Shown: piece by piece, positions 44,805-53,017 of the stretch | How positions within the stretch are numbered: the first letter of the stretch is position 1 | Layout: each line of letters opens with the position of its first letter | Assembly: GCF_017742215.1 (NCBI RefSeq) | Contig: NZ_JAGHKP010000002.1 | Span: forward strand, 409,050 to 473,049 | Length of the DNA stretch: 64,000 bases | Direction: 5' to 3' | DNA from: Chitinophaga chungangae | GTDB taxonomy: Bacteria > Bacteroidota > Bacteroidia > Chitinophagales > Chitinophagaceae | The notes under the pieces: generated by a model | What the model was told of the DNA's origin: nothing | Databases searched by the model: none | What the model saw: only the letters and a program-made list of their open reading frames with translations | Program-made: the position numbers and the translations under genes

Positions 44805-46334
44805 TTATGCAAACGCTGCCAGCGCCAGTTTCATCCGCTCCACTGTTTCTTCCCTTCCCAATGTTTCAGCAATGGTAAACACAGGAGGGCCGAATTTCCC
44901 GCCGCAAAGCATGATCCTGAACGGCAGTTGCAGTTCGCCAGGCTTGATGCCCTTCGCCGCGGTCAGTTGTTTAAAGCTGTCTTCGATCGGTGCGAAAGTG
45001 AAGTCTTCGAGGCCGCTCAACACGTTGATCCATTCTTCGAAGAAGGTTTGTTTGTCTGTGTTCCATTTGGGTTTTACGGCGTCGAGGTCGTATTTGTCCG
45101 GGCGGATGAAAAAGAAAAACCCATGGTCCCAGATCTCGTTCACCAAATGACAGCGCTCTTTCACTAAACCCGCTATGGTAGAGACATACGTGGCATCGAA
45201 TGCAATGCCTTTTTCCTTCAGCACAGGTTGAAACAATTCAGCAAGGCGAACGTTGTCTGTCTTTTGAATATATTGGTGATTGAACCATTTGGCTTTAATA
45301 TAATCAAACTTAGCGCCGCCTTTATGGACTTTCTCAATGGAAAACGCTTCTATTAATTCTTCCATCGAAAATATCTCCTGATCTGTGCCTTTGCTCCAAC
45401 CCAGCATCACCAACATATTCACAAAAGCTTCCGGCAGGAAACCGTTCTCGCGGAACCCTTTGGTAAGCTCGTTGGTCTTGGGGTCTGTCCAGTTCATCGC
45501 ATAAACGGGAAAGCCTAAACGATCGCCGTCCCGTTTGCTGAGCTTGCCGTTGCCGTCCGGTTTCAGGATCAGCGGAAGGTGCGCCCATTGCGGCATTTCC
45601 TTTTCCCATCCCAGGTATTTCCACAACAGGATATGCACCGGCGCGGAAGGCAGCCATTCTTCGCCGCGGAAAGCGTGGGAGATCTTCATCAGGTAATCGT
45701 CTACTACCACAGCGAGGTGATAGGTAGGCATCCCGTCCGCTTTCAGCAGTACTTTATCGTCTACCGTGTTCGTCTGGAAGCTCACCGTGCCGCGGATCAT
45801 ATCCGTAAACTGCACTTCCCCGTTCTCCGGCATATTGATGCGGATCACATAGGGGGCGCCTTTTTCCAGCAGGGCTTTTACCTCTTCCGCTTCCAGCGTG
45901 AGGGAATTGCGCATGCTGCGGCGGATGGAATGGTTGTATTGCGGGGAATGGTTGCCGCGTGCTTTTTCCACTTCGCGCATGGCTTCCAGTTCTTCGGGGG
46001 TATCGAAAGCGTAATAAGCATGCCCGGATTGCACCAGCTGCTCGGCATATTGCCGGTACAGGGCTTTGCGCTCGCTCTGGCGGTACGGGGCGAAAGGGCC
46101 GCCTTTATGAGGGCCTTCGTCCGCCTCCAGTCCGCACCAGCGGAGGCATTCAATAATATATTCTTCCGCGCCCGGAACATACCGGGTCTGGTCCGTATCT
46201 TCAATCCTCAACACAAACTCGCCGCGATGATGACGGGCAAAAAGGTAGTTGAACAACACCGTGCGCACGCCGCCGAGGTGCAAACCGCCGGTGGGGCTGG
46301 GTGCAAAGCGCACCCTTACTTTTTTATGATCCAT
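44805..46334 (-). CDS. gltX: Glutamate-tRNA ligase
   Basis: GltX is the class I synthetase for tRNA-Glu, also supplying Glu-tRNA for tetrapyrrole synthesis. The 509-residue protein starts MDHKKVRVRFAPSPTGGLHL with the HIGH-type motif HLGG, and has the KMSKS-type motif KLSKRDGDRLG (about 255-265). The anticodon-binding helical domain follows from about 330. ATG at 46334 is used; a TTG three codons upstream lies inside a TATTTTTG element. Length is normal for the non-discriminating or discriminating forms, which sequence alone does not separate here. Confidence 0.96.
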   Translation of the reverse strand: MDHKKVRVRFAPSPTGGLHLGGVRTVLFNYLFARHHRGEFVLRIEDTDQTRYVPGAEEYIIECLRWCGLEADEGPHKGGPFAPYRQSERKALYRQYAEQLVQSGHAYYAFDTPEELEAMREVEKARGNHSPQYNHSIRRSMRNSLTLEAEEVKALLEKGAPYVIRINMPENGEVQFTDMIRGTVSFQTNTVDDKVLLKADGMPTYHLAVVVDDYLMKISHAFRGEEWLPSAPVHILLWKYLGWEKEMPQWAHLPLILKPDGNGKLSKRDGDRLGFPVYAMNWTDPKTNELTKGFRENGFLPEAFVNMLVMLGWSKGTDQEIFSMEELIEAFSIEKVHKGGAKFDYIKAKWFNHQYIQKTDNVRLAELFQPVLKEKGIAFDATYVSTIAGLVKERCHLVNEIWDHGFFFFIRPDKYDLDAVKPKWNTDKQTFFEEWINVLSGLEDFTFAPIEDSFKQLTAAKGIKPGELQLPFRIMLCGGKFGPPVFTIAETLGREETVERMKLALAAFA

Positions 46335-46340
46335 ACGCCG

Positions 46341-46348
46341 CAAAAATA
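46341..46348 (-). promoter_or_regulatory. Candidate -7 element for gltX
   Basis: TATTTTTG on the minus strand, six bases before the gltX ATG, so the message would be nearly leaderless. The closest TTG-type partner is 27 bases further, longer than usual. Confidence 0.3.
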
Positions 46349-46389
46349 ATAATTTCGGGCTTGGGAATCATGATTCAAACCCTGGTAAC

Positions 46390-47004
46390 ATGTTCTATTT
46401 TACAAAAACGCCCGCTTTCCTTAAAACACTGTACAAAAGCTGCATCTGGAACTTCTCGCCCGCTGTTCCCGTGGTATACCTCACGTTCGACGACGGGCCG
46501 CATCCCAAAGCCACGCCTTTTGTACTGGAAACGCTGAAAAAATACGATGCCAAAGGCACCTTTTTCTGCATCGGGAAAAACGTGGTGGAGCACCCGGATA
46601 TTTACCAGCAGATCCTGCTCGAAGGCCATGCCGTGGGCAATCATACGCATAATCACCTCAATGGCTGGAAAACCGCCACCGCTAAATATCTCGCCAACAT
46701 CCGCGAAGCGGCGGGATATGTCCGTTCCAATCTTTTCAGGCCGCCGTACGGCCGTATTTCCCCTTTCCAGGTGAAGGAGCTGAAACAGGATTACAAGATC
46801 ATAATGTGGGACATTCTCAGCGCCGATTTCGACAGGGAGCTTACCGGCGAACAATGCCTGCAGAACGTGATCTTCAAGCTGCAGCCAGGTTCTATCGTCG
46901 TGTTCCACGACAGTGAAAAGGCCTGGGACAGGATGAACTATGCGCTGCCCAGGGTGCTTGAGCATTGCAAACGCCAGGGCTGGCGTTGCGAGGCGATATC
47001 ATAA
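46390..47004 (+). CDS. Polysaccharide deacetylase (NodB-type) family protein
   Basis: A 204-residue CE4-fold protein that probably removes N-acetyl groups from a cell-wall or capsule glycan. NodB motifs are complete: TFDDGPH (Asp34, Asp35), HTxxH as NHTHNH (His85 and His89), RPPYG in LFRPPYGRIS (about 118) and a DW/DI-type MWDILSADFDREL. No signal peptide is seen, though the first 25 residues are hydrophobic-basic and might associate with the membrane. Located between gltX (divergent) and a lipoprotein gene (convergent), so context does not name the substrate. Confidence 0.92.
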   Translation: MFYFTKTPAFLKTLYKSCIWNFSPAVPVVYLTFDDGPHPKATPFVLETLKKYDAKGTFFCIGKNVVEHPDIYQQILLEGHAVGNHTHNHLNGWKTATAKYLANIREAAGYVRSNLFRPPYGRISPFQVKELKQDYKIIMWDILSADFDRELTGEQCLQNVIFKLQPGSIVVFHDSEKAWDRMNYALPRVLEHCKRQGWRCEAIS

Positions 47005-47013
47005 GACGCCAAT

Positions 47014-47041
47014 AAAAAACGTCCCGGCGAAAACCGGGACG
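47014..47041 (-). terminator. Terminator after the lipoprotein gene (possibly both strands)
   Basis: CGTCCCGG/CCGGGACG stem, loop CGAAAA; six U follow on the minus strand, 31 bases past the stop at 47073. Confidence 0.8.
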
Positions 47042-47072
47042 CTCTTCAAAAAGATATGGCTGTTCAGCTATA

Positions 47073-47945
47073 TTAGGGCTGCAGGGTAATTTCTTTTGTT
47101 TTGTCGCCGAGGGTGAGCAGGGCCTTGTTGTCGCAGGTGCCTTCTCCGTATTGGATAGAAGCGGTGTGTGCGTTTACGGTAACGGCCAGTTCGCCTTTGT
47201 CGATCCACTGGCAGGCAATTTTTTTATGCAGCGGTGATTTGATCAGTACATTGGCGCTGCTGGTGCTGTCTTCCAGCTTGGCATGGCCGGTCAGTTCGTA
47301 AGTATCGTCGAGGATAGACATCGTATTACCGCCTTCTTTTTGCTGAAGCGTGCGGGTGCCGCTGTAATTTATCATGCTTCCATCAGGATAAGTGAGTTTA
47401 CCGCCTTCAATGGCGTAGGTATAACCGAAACCGCCGTTGGAAGAAAGGTTAGTCACCGTTTGTTTTCCTTCCACTCTGATATTGTTGATGAAATAATTCT
47501 CGAAAGTAATTTCCGCGGTAGCTCCGGTTTGCCAGAACATTTTATCTACCACCACAATGATCTTTCCTTTGCGGGAACGCCCACGGTTATCCGTGCAGCC
47601 CGCGCCGTAATCGATCGTAATTGTTTTCGGGAAAGTGATCAAATCGGCGGGCTGGAACCCGATAATCACCCCTGCGCAGCGGCTCAAACCTTCTGTGGCA
47701 GCGGATTGGCGCGTCTGTCCATTCAAACCGTTTTCGGTAGAGTTCACATCGATCGTTTCGGTAAACGCATCTTCGTATATGGCATTGATCTGAGTTTCTT
47801 TTTCTGCGGCGGATATGGTCAGTTTGTCCCGGTTCTCGTCGGCGCCCATTTTATCGTCTTTCTTACAGGCGAAAAAAACAGTGATCGCACTAATGGCCAA
47901 AGCTGTAACAGAGAGGACTTTGTTCGTGTTAAAATAGTGTTTCAT
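47073..47945 (-). CDS. Lipoprotein of unknown function
   Basis: A 290-residue protein not assigned to a family. The N terminus is a lipoprotein signal with lipobox FFAC (Cys27) followed by KKDDK, an acidic-basic linker common in Bacteroidota surface lipoproteins. The mature part is predicted to be nearly all beta strand with repeated blocks (TITIDYGAGCTDNRGRSRKG, AEITFENYFINNIRVEGKQT) and two later cysteines in CDNK and CQWIDKG. Similar proteins are widespread and anonymous in Chitinophagaceae. Single gene with its own terminator. Confidence 0.8.
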   Translation of the reverse strand: MKHYFNTNKVLSVTALAISAITVFFACKKDDKMGADENRDKLTISAAEKETQINAIYEDAFTETIDVNSTENGLNGQTRQSAATEGLSRCAGVIIGFQPADLITFPKTITIDYGAGCTDNRGRSRKGKIIVVVDKMFWQTGATAEITFENYFINNIRVEGKQTVTNLSSNGGFGYTYAIEGGKLTYPDGSMINYSGTRTLQQKEGGNTMSILDDTYELTGHAKLEDSTSSANVLIKSPLHKKIACQWIDKGELAVTVNAHTASIQYGEGTCDNKALLTLGDKTKEITLQP

Positions 47946-48065
47946 GCATAGTAGTTTTTAATAGGTATTGGCTTTTTGGACTGTACCTTTGCGGATAGAT
48001 TTAAATCAACGTTTGCAATTAAAAGGAATTAAAGATAAACAATTAATCGAAAAAAACAATATGTA

Positions 48066-48836
48066 ATGAACTGGATTGACACGCATGCCCATTTATATTC
48101 CCATGAATTCGAATCAGACAGGCCGGCCATGATAGACCGGGCCATCAGGCAGGGCGTGAACAGGCTGTTATTACCAAATATCGACGAAGATTCCATTGCC
48201 GGCATGCTGGCGCTGGAAACGCAATACCCGGAAGAATGCCTGCCCATGATGGGCATCCACCCGGTTTATGTGAAAGAAAACGTAGAAGCGCAGCTGGCTA
48301 TTGTACAACAATGGCTGGAAAAGCGGAAATTCTGGGGCGTGGGCGAGATTGGGCTCGATTTTTACTGGCCTACCGAGTACCGGGAGCAGCAGTTCACCGC
48401 TTTCAGGCGGCAGCTGGCATTGTCCGCGGAGCATGGCCTGCCCGTGTCTATCCATAGCCGGGAAGCCACCAGGGCTTGTATAGACGTGGTGAAGGAGTTT
48501 GCGCCGGGCAGCCTGAGCGGGGTGTTTCATTGTTTTTCCGGCACCCGGGAAGAGGCGCAGGAGATCATCGGTCTGGGATTTTATCTTGGGATAGGCGGCG
48601 TGGTTACTTTTAAAAAGGCCGGGCTGGATGTGATGCTGGAAGATATTGACCTGGAAAACGTGGTGCTGGAGACCGATGCGCCTTACCTGGCGCCGGTTCC
48701 GTACCGGGGGAAAAGGAACGAAAGCGCATACATCCCGCTGATCGCCCAGCGGATCGCCGATGTAAAAAATCTAAAAATTGAACAAGTCGCTGAGATTACG
48801 ACACGTAATGCCCGGAAATTATTCAAAATGCTCTAA
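48066..48836 (+). CDS. TatD family metal-dependent hydrolase
   Basis: A 256-residue TIM-barrel metalloenzyme of the TatD family; members are 3'-5' exonucleases or D-aminoacyl-tRNA deacylase-like and act in the cytosol. Metal ligands are visible in WIDTHAHLY (His7, His9), GEIGLDFYW (Glu about 94), SIHSREA (His about 130), VFHCFSG (His about 156) and ETDAPYLAP (Asp about 205). Size is standard. It is followed after 42 bases by an asparaginase gene in the same direction. Substrate is not evident. Confidence 0.93.
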   Translation: MNWIDTHAHLYSHEFESDRPAMIDRAIRQGVNRLLLPNIDEDSIAGMLALETQYPEECLPMMGIHPVYVKENVEAQLAIVQQWLEKRKFWGVGEIGLDFYWPTEYREQQFTAFRRQLALSAEHGLPVSIHSREATRACIDVVKEFAPGSLSGVFHCFSGTREEAQEIIGLGFYLGIGGVVTFKKAGLDVMLEDIDLENVVLETDAPYLAPVPYRGKRNESAYIPLIAQRIADVKNLKIEQVAEITTRNARKLFKML

Positions 48837-48848
48837 CCGATAAGTGAA

Positions 48849-48856
48849 TACATTTG
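48849..48856 (+). promoter_or_regulatory. Candidate -7 element for the asparaginase gene
   Basis: TACATTTG, 22 bases before the ATG at 48879, in the gap after tatD. No -33 partner. Confidence 0.3.
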
Positions 48857-48878
48857 CATGCAATTCTACCTGAGATAA

Positions 48879-49913
48879 ATGACGAAGATTCTTATCATCT
48901 ACACCGGTGGCACCGTAGGGATGATTTACGACGAAAAGACGACTGCATTACGGCCCATTGGCTTCAATGAAATCCGGAACAATCTGCCCGAGCTTTACCG
49001 GATGGGAATCGATTTTTACGTTTATGCCTTTAATCCTCCCATGGATTCCTCCGACATGCATCCCGAGATCTGGTCTGAGCTCGCGGGCATTATTGAAGAC
49101 CGTTACGACCGTTATGACGGGTTTGTGATCCTTCACGGGTCGGACACCATGGCTTTCACCGCTTCGGCGCTCAGTTTCATGCTGGAAAATTTATCCAAGC
49201 CCGTGATCCTTACCGGCAGCCAGCTTCCCATCGGCAAGATCAGGACGGACGCGAAGGAAAACATCATCACGGCCATGGAGATCGCTTCCACCAAAAGCAA
49301 CGGTCATTGTATGGTGCCGGAGGTCTGCATTTATTTCGACTTCATGCTTTTCCGCGGCAATCGCGCCAAGAAGTACAATGCGGAGAAGTTCGAAGCGTTT
49401 TATTCCATGAACTACCCCGCCCTTGCCGAAGCCGGCATCGACATCAAATACAAAAGCAATTACATGCTGCCCGCGCCTGAAAAAGGCCTGGTAGTGCATA
49501 AAAACATGGACGCCAACATCGGCGTGCTGAAGATATTCCCCGGCATCACCCGCAAAGCCGTGGAAGCGATCGTGAACACGCCCGGCATGCGCGGCCTGCT
49601 GCTCGAAACTTTCGGCAGCGGCAACGCCACCACGCAGGCCTGGTTCACCGAATGCCTGCAGAAAGCGGCGGACAAAGGGATCATCATGGTAGACATCACA
49701 CAGTGCGACGGCGGTTCCGTGGAGCTTGGCAAGTATGAAACCAGCCAGCAATTGCAAAAGATCGGCGTGGTAAGCGGTCATGATATGACCTTTGAAGCCG
49801 CCACTACCAAGCTGATGTTCCTGCTCGGGCAAGACCTTCCGCCGGCGGAGATTAAGCGGCTGATAGAGGAGCCGATGCGGGGCGAGCTTACGCCCACTGC
49901 GCCGGAGCTTTGA
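48879..49913 (+). CDS. ansA: Type I (cytosolic) asparaginase
   Basis: Hydrolyses L-asparagine to aspartate and ammonia. The 344-residue protein starts MTKILIIYTGGTVGMIYDE with the first catalytic threonine (Thr12), and contains FVILHGSDTMAFTASALSFM (about 86-105) with the second catalytic threonine and the conserved Lys in RTDAKENIITAME. There is no signal peptide, which fits the cytosolic type. Its TGA stop abuts the stop of the convergent gene with no gap. Likely co-transcribed with the preceding tatD-type gene, though a promoter-like element lies between. Confidence 0.95.
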   Translation: MTKILIIYTGGTVGMIYDEKTTALRPIGFNEIRNNLPELYRMGIDFYVYAFNPPMDSSDMHPEIWSELAGIIEDRYDRYDGFVILHGSDTMAFTASALSFMLENLSKPVILTGSQLPIGKIRTDAKENIITAMEIASTKSNGHCMVPEVCIYFDFMLFRGNRAKKYNAEKFEAFYSMNYPALAEAGIDIKYKSNYMLPAPEKGLVVHKNMDANIGVLKIFPGITRKAVEAIVNTPGMRGLLLETFGSGNATTQAWFTECLQKAADKGIIMVDITQCDGGSVELGKYETSQQLQKIGVVSGHDMTFEAATTKLMFLLGQDLPPAEIKRLIEEPMRGELTPTAPEL

Positions 49914-50846
49914 TCACATGGCGGCGAGCCAGCCTTTCAGCGTATCTACATCTTTTTTCAGTTTCGCCTGTACGATCTGCTGTTTTTGAGGATCGGGCAG
50001 CAGTGTTTCCTGCTGGTTCAGCAGCGGGTATTCCAGATGGAGCGAGATAGGCGCTTTGAGGCCCAGTTCTTTTATCTTTTTGAAATAAGCTTTAAAATCC
50101 ACCATTCCTTCGCCGAGCGGCACGTTTTCCAGTACGTATTTCCCCTTTTCCAGCTTCCAGCGCACGTCTTTGATCACGATGGTATTAATGTGCGGGCTGA
50201 TGAGCTGCAGGCCCAGCGGCCAGCTGGCGGCGCCTTCCACGGTTGCGTGGCGGATGTCGTACTGCACGCCCGTCCAGGCGGGGTCTGCGTCTTTGATCAT
50301 TTCATAAAGGTCCCACACGGCCGCGCCCATTCTCAGGCCGGAATGGTTCTGGTAAGCCGCTTTTATGTTGAGTTTTTTATTGAGTTCTCCCAGCGCCTTC
50401 AGCTGGCCGGCGCGTTTGCGGATGCTTTCCTGCAAAGGTTTTCCTTTTTCATAATCATACCATCCCATGCGGTAATATTGGATGCCTTCTTTGGCCGCTG
50501 CCCGTAGAACCGCTTCCGTGGCGGGGTCGGAGGCATCCTGGATGGCGGTGGTCATCAGTTTAGCGGAAATGCCCGCATTTTTCGCGGCGGCTACTGCTTT
50601 GGGAAGGTCTTCCGCCACCCGCTCCGGCGTAACGTGCCCTTCGGGCCTGACGGTATAGTCTACCCCCTGAAGCCCCGCCGCGGCGAAGGTTTGGCACAGC
50701 ATGCCGAAATCCATCCATTTGAACTGGAAAGGTTTGGAGAAACCGTGGATCTCCCAATCGTTGGCCGCGAAGGCAAAAGACCGGAGGGGGATGGCGGCGC
50801 CAGCCATGGCAAGGGTTTGCAGGAATGTACGGCGGTTGTATGGCAT
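49914..50846 (-). CDS. Tat-exported sugar phosphate isomerase/epimerase-like TIM barrel
   Basis: A 310-residue xylose isomerase-like TIM-barrel protein (AP endonuclease family 2 fold). The start MPYNRRTFLQTLAMAGAAI gives a twin-arginine signal, so the domain is exported. Later segments such as AAYQNHSGLRMGAAVWDLYE, GVQYDIRHATVEGA and LHLEYPLL carry the His, Asp and Glu that usually hold the metal in this fold. Many Bacteroidota proteins of this type serve glycan or inositol breakdown, but none is identifiable here. The ATG at 50846 is preferred to an extension of 31 residues. Confidence 0.87.
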   Translation of the reverse strand: MPYNRRTFLQTLAMAGAAIPLRSFAFAANDWEIHGFSKPFQFKWMDFGMLCQTFAAAGLQGVDYTVRPEGHVTPERVAEDLPKAVAAAKNAGISAKLMTTAIQDASDPATEAVLRAAAKEGIQYYRMGWYDYEKGKPLQESIRKRAGQLKALGELNKKLNIKAAYQNHSGLRMGAAVWDLYEMIKDADPAWTGVQYDIRHATVEGAASWPLGLQLISPHINTIVIKDVRWKLEKGKYVLENVPLGEGMVDFKAYFKKIKELGLKAPISLHLEYPLLNQQETLLPDPQKQQIVQAKLKKDVDTLKGWLAAM

Positions 50847-50883
50847 GATCTTGGGTTTCCAGTAAAATATTAATTTTAATCGT

Positions 50884-51129
50884 ATGAAAAAAGAATTCAG
50901 TAATCTGAAACGGCCGAAATATCCGATGCCGGACTTCATCGCGGAAGCCCTTACCCGGCATGGGCTGTTCGAAAAATATGAAAGACGGCCGGCATATCAG
51001 CAAAACGATTATATCTTTTGGATCAGCAATGCCAAGCGTGAGGAAACGCGGCGGAAACGGCTGGACCAGATGCTGGACGAACTGAAAAAAGGCGGGAAAT
51101 ACATGAATATGGCCTGGAACGGCAAATAA
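50884..51129 (+). CDS. YdeI/OmpD-associated family-like small protein
   Basis: An 81-residue soluble protein, rich in Lys, Arg and Glu. The pattern FEKYERRPAYQQNDYIFWIS followed by AKREETRRKRLDQMLDELKK matches the C-terminal domain of YdeI-type (OmdA) proteins, in which a W-I-x-x-A-K-x-x-E-T-R-x-R-R signature is typical; here it stands alone without the N-terminal DUF1801-like part. Function in bacteriocin-protection or envelope biology is only suggested for the family. It is divergent from the Tat-exported isomerase gene, 37 bases away. Confidence 0.75.
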   Translation: MKKEFSNLKRPKYPMPDFIAEALTRHGLFEKYERRPAYQQNDYIFWISNAKREETRRKRLDQMLDELKKGGKYMNMAWNGK

Positions 51130-51142
51130 AAAACTGAAATTC

Positions 51143-51172
51143 TTGGATTTTTTACCCAAAACCTTATCTTTG
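51143..51172 (+). promoter_or_regulatory. Promoter for tRNA-Ser(GGA)
   Basis: TTG (51143-51145), 19 bases, TATCTTTG (51165-51172): a full match to the Bacteroidota vegetative consensus, 29 bases before the tRNA 5' end. Confidence 0.65.
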
Positions 51173-51201
51173 CAGCCCTGAATTGGACAATTCAACCGTA
51201 C

Positions 51202-51288
51202 GGAGGAGTGCAGGAGTGGTTGAACTGGCACGCCTGGAAAGTGTGTATAGGAGAAATCCTATCAAGGGTTCGAATCCCTTCTCCTCCG
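51202..51288 (+). tRNA. tRNA-Ser, anticodon GGA
   Basis: An 87-base class II tRNA. Acceptor stem GGAGGAG pairs with CTCCTCC, discriminator G at 51288. The anticodon arm CACGC-CTGGAAA-GTGTG places GGA in the loop. The long variable arm (TAGGAG-AAA-TCCTA type) is diagnostic of serine, and the T arm is AAGGG-TTCGAAT-CCCTT. CCA is not encoded in full (the DNA continues CAGAAA). It decodes UCC and UCU, and is a substrate of the SerS encoded at 19327. Confidence 0.95.
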
Positions 51289-51301
51289 CAGAAAAATTTA
51301 G

Positions 51302-51337
51302 AAAAGCCTTCAAGTCGAAAGACCTGAAGGCTTTTTT
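51302..51337 (+). terminator. Terminator after tRNA-Ser
   Basis: AAAAGCCTTCA...TGAAGGCTTTTTT with a GAAA-type tetraloop closed by GTC/GAC; 13 bases after the tRNA. Confidence 0.87.
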
Positions 51338-51449
51338 AATTCGAAACTCCACCGGCTTCTCGCACTGCTTTTCAACAGGGAGTTAAATTCGTTAACTTCA
51401 GTACCAGGTCTTTCCATTCATTCCCCTTTCACCACAAATTCCTCCCGGT

Positions 51450-51756
51450 ATGCAACGAAGAAAATTTGTTAAGGATTCCGGTGTTCTGGCAATAGGGTTC
51501 GGCATATTTGGAAAATATTCGATGGAATGGTAACGGGTTTATTGGTGATACGCCAACCACCATTGATTACTTGGCCCGTTTTACCGGCCCGGAGCTCCGC
51601 TGAAAGTTAATATCAATCCTCCCGGTTTTCCGGGAGAGATCCTTCACCTGTCAGGCACCGTTTTCAAAGAGGATGGTAAAAACTCCGTTTAAAAATTGCC
51701 TGATCGAAGTCTGGCAATGTGATCATACCCTGGAATATGACACTGCCTCCGACAAC
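51450..51756 (+). pseudogene. Remnant of a Tat-exported intradiol dioxygenase-like gene
   Basis: Starting at an ATG (MQRRKFVKDSGVLAIGFGI, a twin-arginine-type signal), the reading breaks three times but resumes in another frame each time: an extra T near 51532 (TGG-T-AACGGG), a missing G near 51580 (TTGGCCCG in place of TTGGGCCCG) and an extra A near 51677 (GGTAAAAACTCC). The joined frames give GDTPTTID, then GPFYRPGAPLKVNINPPGFP, then GEILHLSGTVFKEDGK, then TPFKNCLIEVWQCD, which is the N-terminal half of an intradiol ring-cleavage dioxygenase-like protein. The catalytic half with its iron ligands is absent. Confidence 0.75.
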
Positions 51757-52005
51757 TCTGTCATTGAATTTTATCCGGATGGCGACCTGTTATTTATGAA
51801 ATGGAACGGGCAGATCAGGGAAGCGTTATGGTATAAAGGAAATAATGAATTTGCGGGCGGCGTCGACAACCGGACCGCAAAATTTAATCTTCAACCCGGC
51901 GGAAAAGTAAAGGTGACCTTTCAATTTTTTACAGCGATGAAAAAAGAATACAAAGAATATAAAGAGTATCATCTTGAAGGGATAAAAACGTTTAAATACA
52001 AATAA
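51673..52005 (+). CDS. Hypothetical protein or 3' gene fragment joined to the dioxygenase remnant
   Basis: An open frame of 110 codons. The first 28 codons belong to the dioxygenase remnant (up to EYDTASDN, 51756). From 51757 the sequence (SVIEFYPDGDLLFMKWNGQI and on) no longer resembles that family; it looks like the beta-rich C-terminal part of a small secreted protein and ends in a lysine/tyrosine-rich tail. It has no start or signal of its own, so it is more likely the product of a deletion that fused two genes than a working gene. I do not recognise its family. Confidence 0.4.
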   Translation: MVKTPFKNCLIEVWQCDHTLEYDTASDNSVIEFYPDGDLLFMKWNGQIREALWYKGNNEFAGGVDNRTAKFNLQPGGKVKVTFQFFTAMKKEYKEYKEYHLEGIKTFKYK

Positions 52006-52053
52006 TAAGAAATCCCGCGCGAAAGAAAGGTTTGATTTCATTAATTTTACACC

Positions 52054-52932
52054 ATGTCTGTCAACACCGTACCCGGCATTCCGGGATTAAATATTGAAGA
52101 CCTGAAGCTGAGCGGTTTTAAAGTGCACAAACTGCCCTCATCCATAGGCGCCCCGGGTTCGCGCGGCAGGCGGGATTTTTATAAAATGGGACTGGTAACG
52201 GGCGATATGACCGTTTATTATGGCGATCAGATTGCGAAAATAAACGATACCTTTCTCTTCTTCATCAATCCCAATGTACCGCATTCTGTTGCTCACCGGG
52301 GAAAGATAAAGGGATATGCCTGCATTTTTACCGAAACTTTTATTTCAGGCAGGGAACGTACCGGGATATTAAAACACTCCCCGTTATTTCATACCGGCGA
52401 CACGCCCGTAATTCCTCTCAACAACGAACAGGCCGCATTTATCACCGGCATTTTTCAAAAGATGCTGGCCGTACACAGCGAAGATTATCATTATAAAGGC
52501 GAACTGATCAGAAGCTGCATAGAACTGATCATTCACGAGGCATTGAGGATACAGCCCGCGCAAAACATACTGCAATTCAAAAACGCAGCGGCCAGGATCG
52601 CCCATTTGTTCGCCGACCTGCTGGAAAGGCAATTCCCCGTTGAGCGCGCCAGCGAGCCTCTCAGGCTAAGAACCGCGCAGGACTTTGCCACGGCGCTCTC
52701 CGTGCATGTAAACTATCTTAACCGCTCCGTAAAAGAAATTACCGGCAAAACCACGTCCGTGCATATCGCGGAGCGCATAACCGCCGAAGCAAAAGCCCTT
52801 TTGCAGCACACCGACTGGAGCGTGGCGGATATTGCTTATGCCCTCGGATTTGAATATCCTACCTATTTTAACAACTACTTCAAACGGATAACCGGCATCA
52901 CCCCTAAAATCCTCAGGAAAGAAAAGGTTTGA
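52054..52932 (+). CDS. AraC family transcriptional regulator
   Basis: A 292-residue DNA-binding regulator. The N-terminal part (about 1-170) is a cupin-like ligand domain with FFINPNVPHSVAHRGKIKGY; the C-terminal 100 residues form the double helix-turn-helix of AraC, with DFATALSVHVNYLNRSVKEI and the second unit WSVADIAYALGFEYPTYFNNYFKRITG-type segment. Ligand unknown. It lies 85 bases before an NAD-dependent epimerase gene in the same direction; such AraC-oxidoreductase pairs are common and suggest local control. GC content looks lower than in flanking housekeeping genes. Confidence 0.92.
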   Translation: MSVNTVPGIPGLNIEDLKLSGFKVHKLPSSIGAPGSRGRRDFYKMGLVTGDMTVYYGDQIAKINDTFLFFINPNVPHSVAHRGKIKGYACIFTETFISGRERTGILKHSPLFHTGDTPVIPLNNEQAAFITGIFQKMLAVHSEDYHYKGELIRSCIELIIHEALRIQPAQNILQFKNAAARIAHLFADLLERQFPVERASEPLRLRTAQDFATALSVHVNYLNRSVKEITGKTTSVHIAERITAEAKALLQHTDWSVADIAYALGFEYPTYFNNYFKRITGITPKILRKEKV

Positions 52933-53017
52933 AAATCATACTTATTGGTTTGATTATCGTTAGCGGCATACATCGTTCCAACCGGAACTTTGTATCATAA
53001 TTTAAAACGATAACAGT

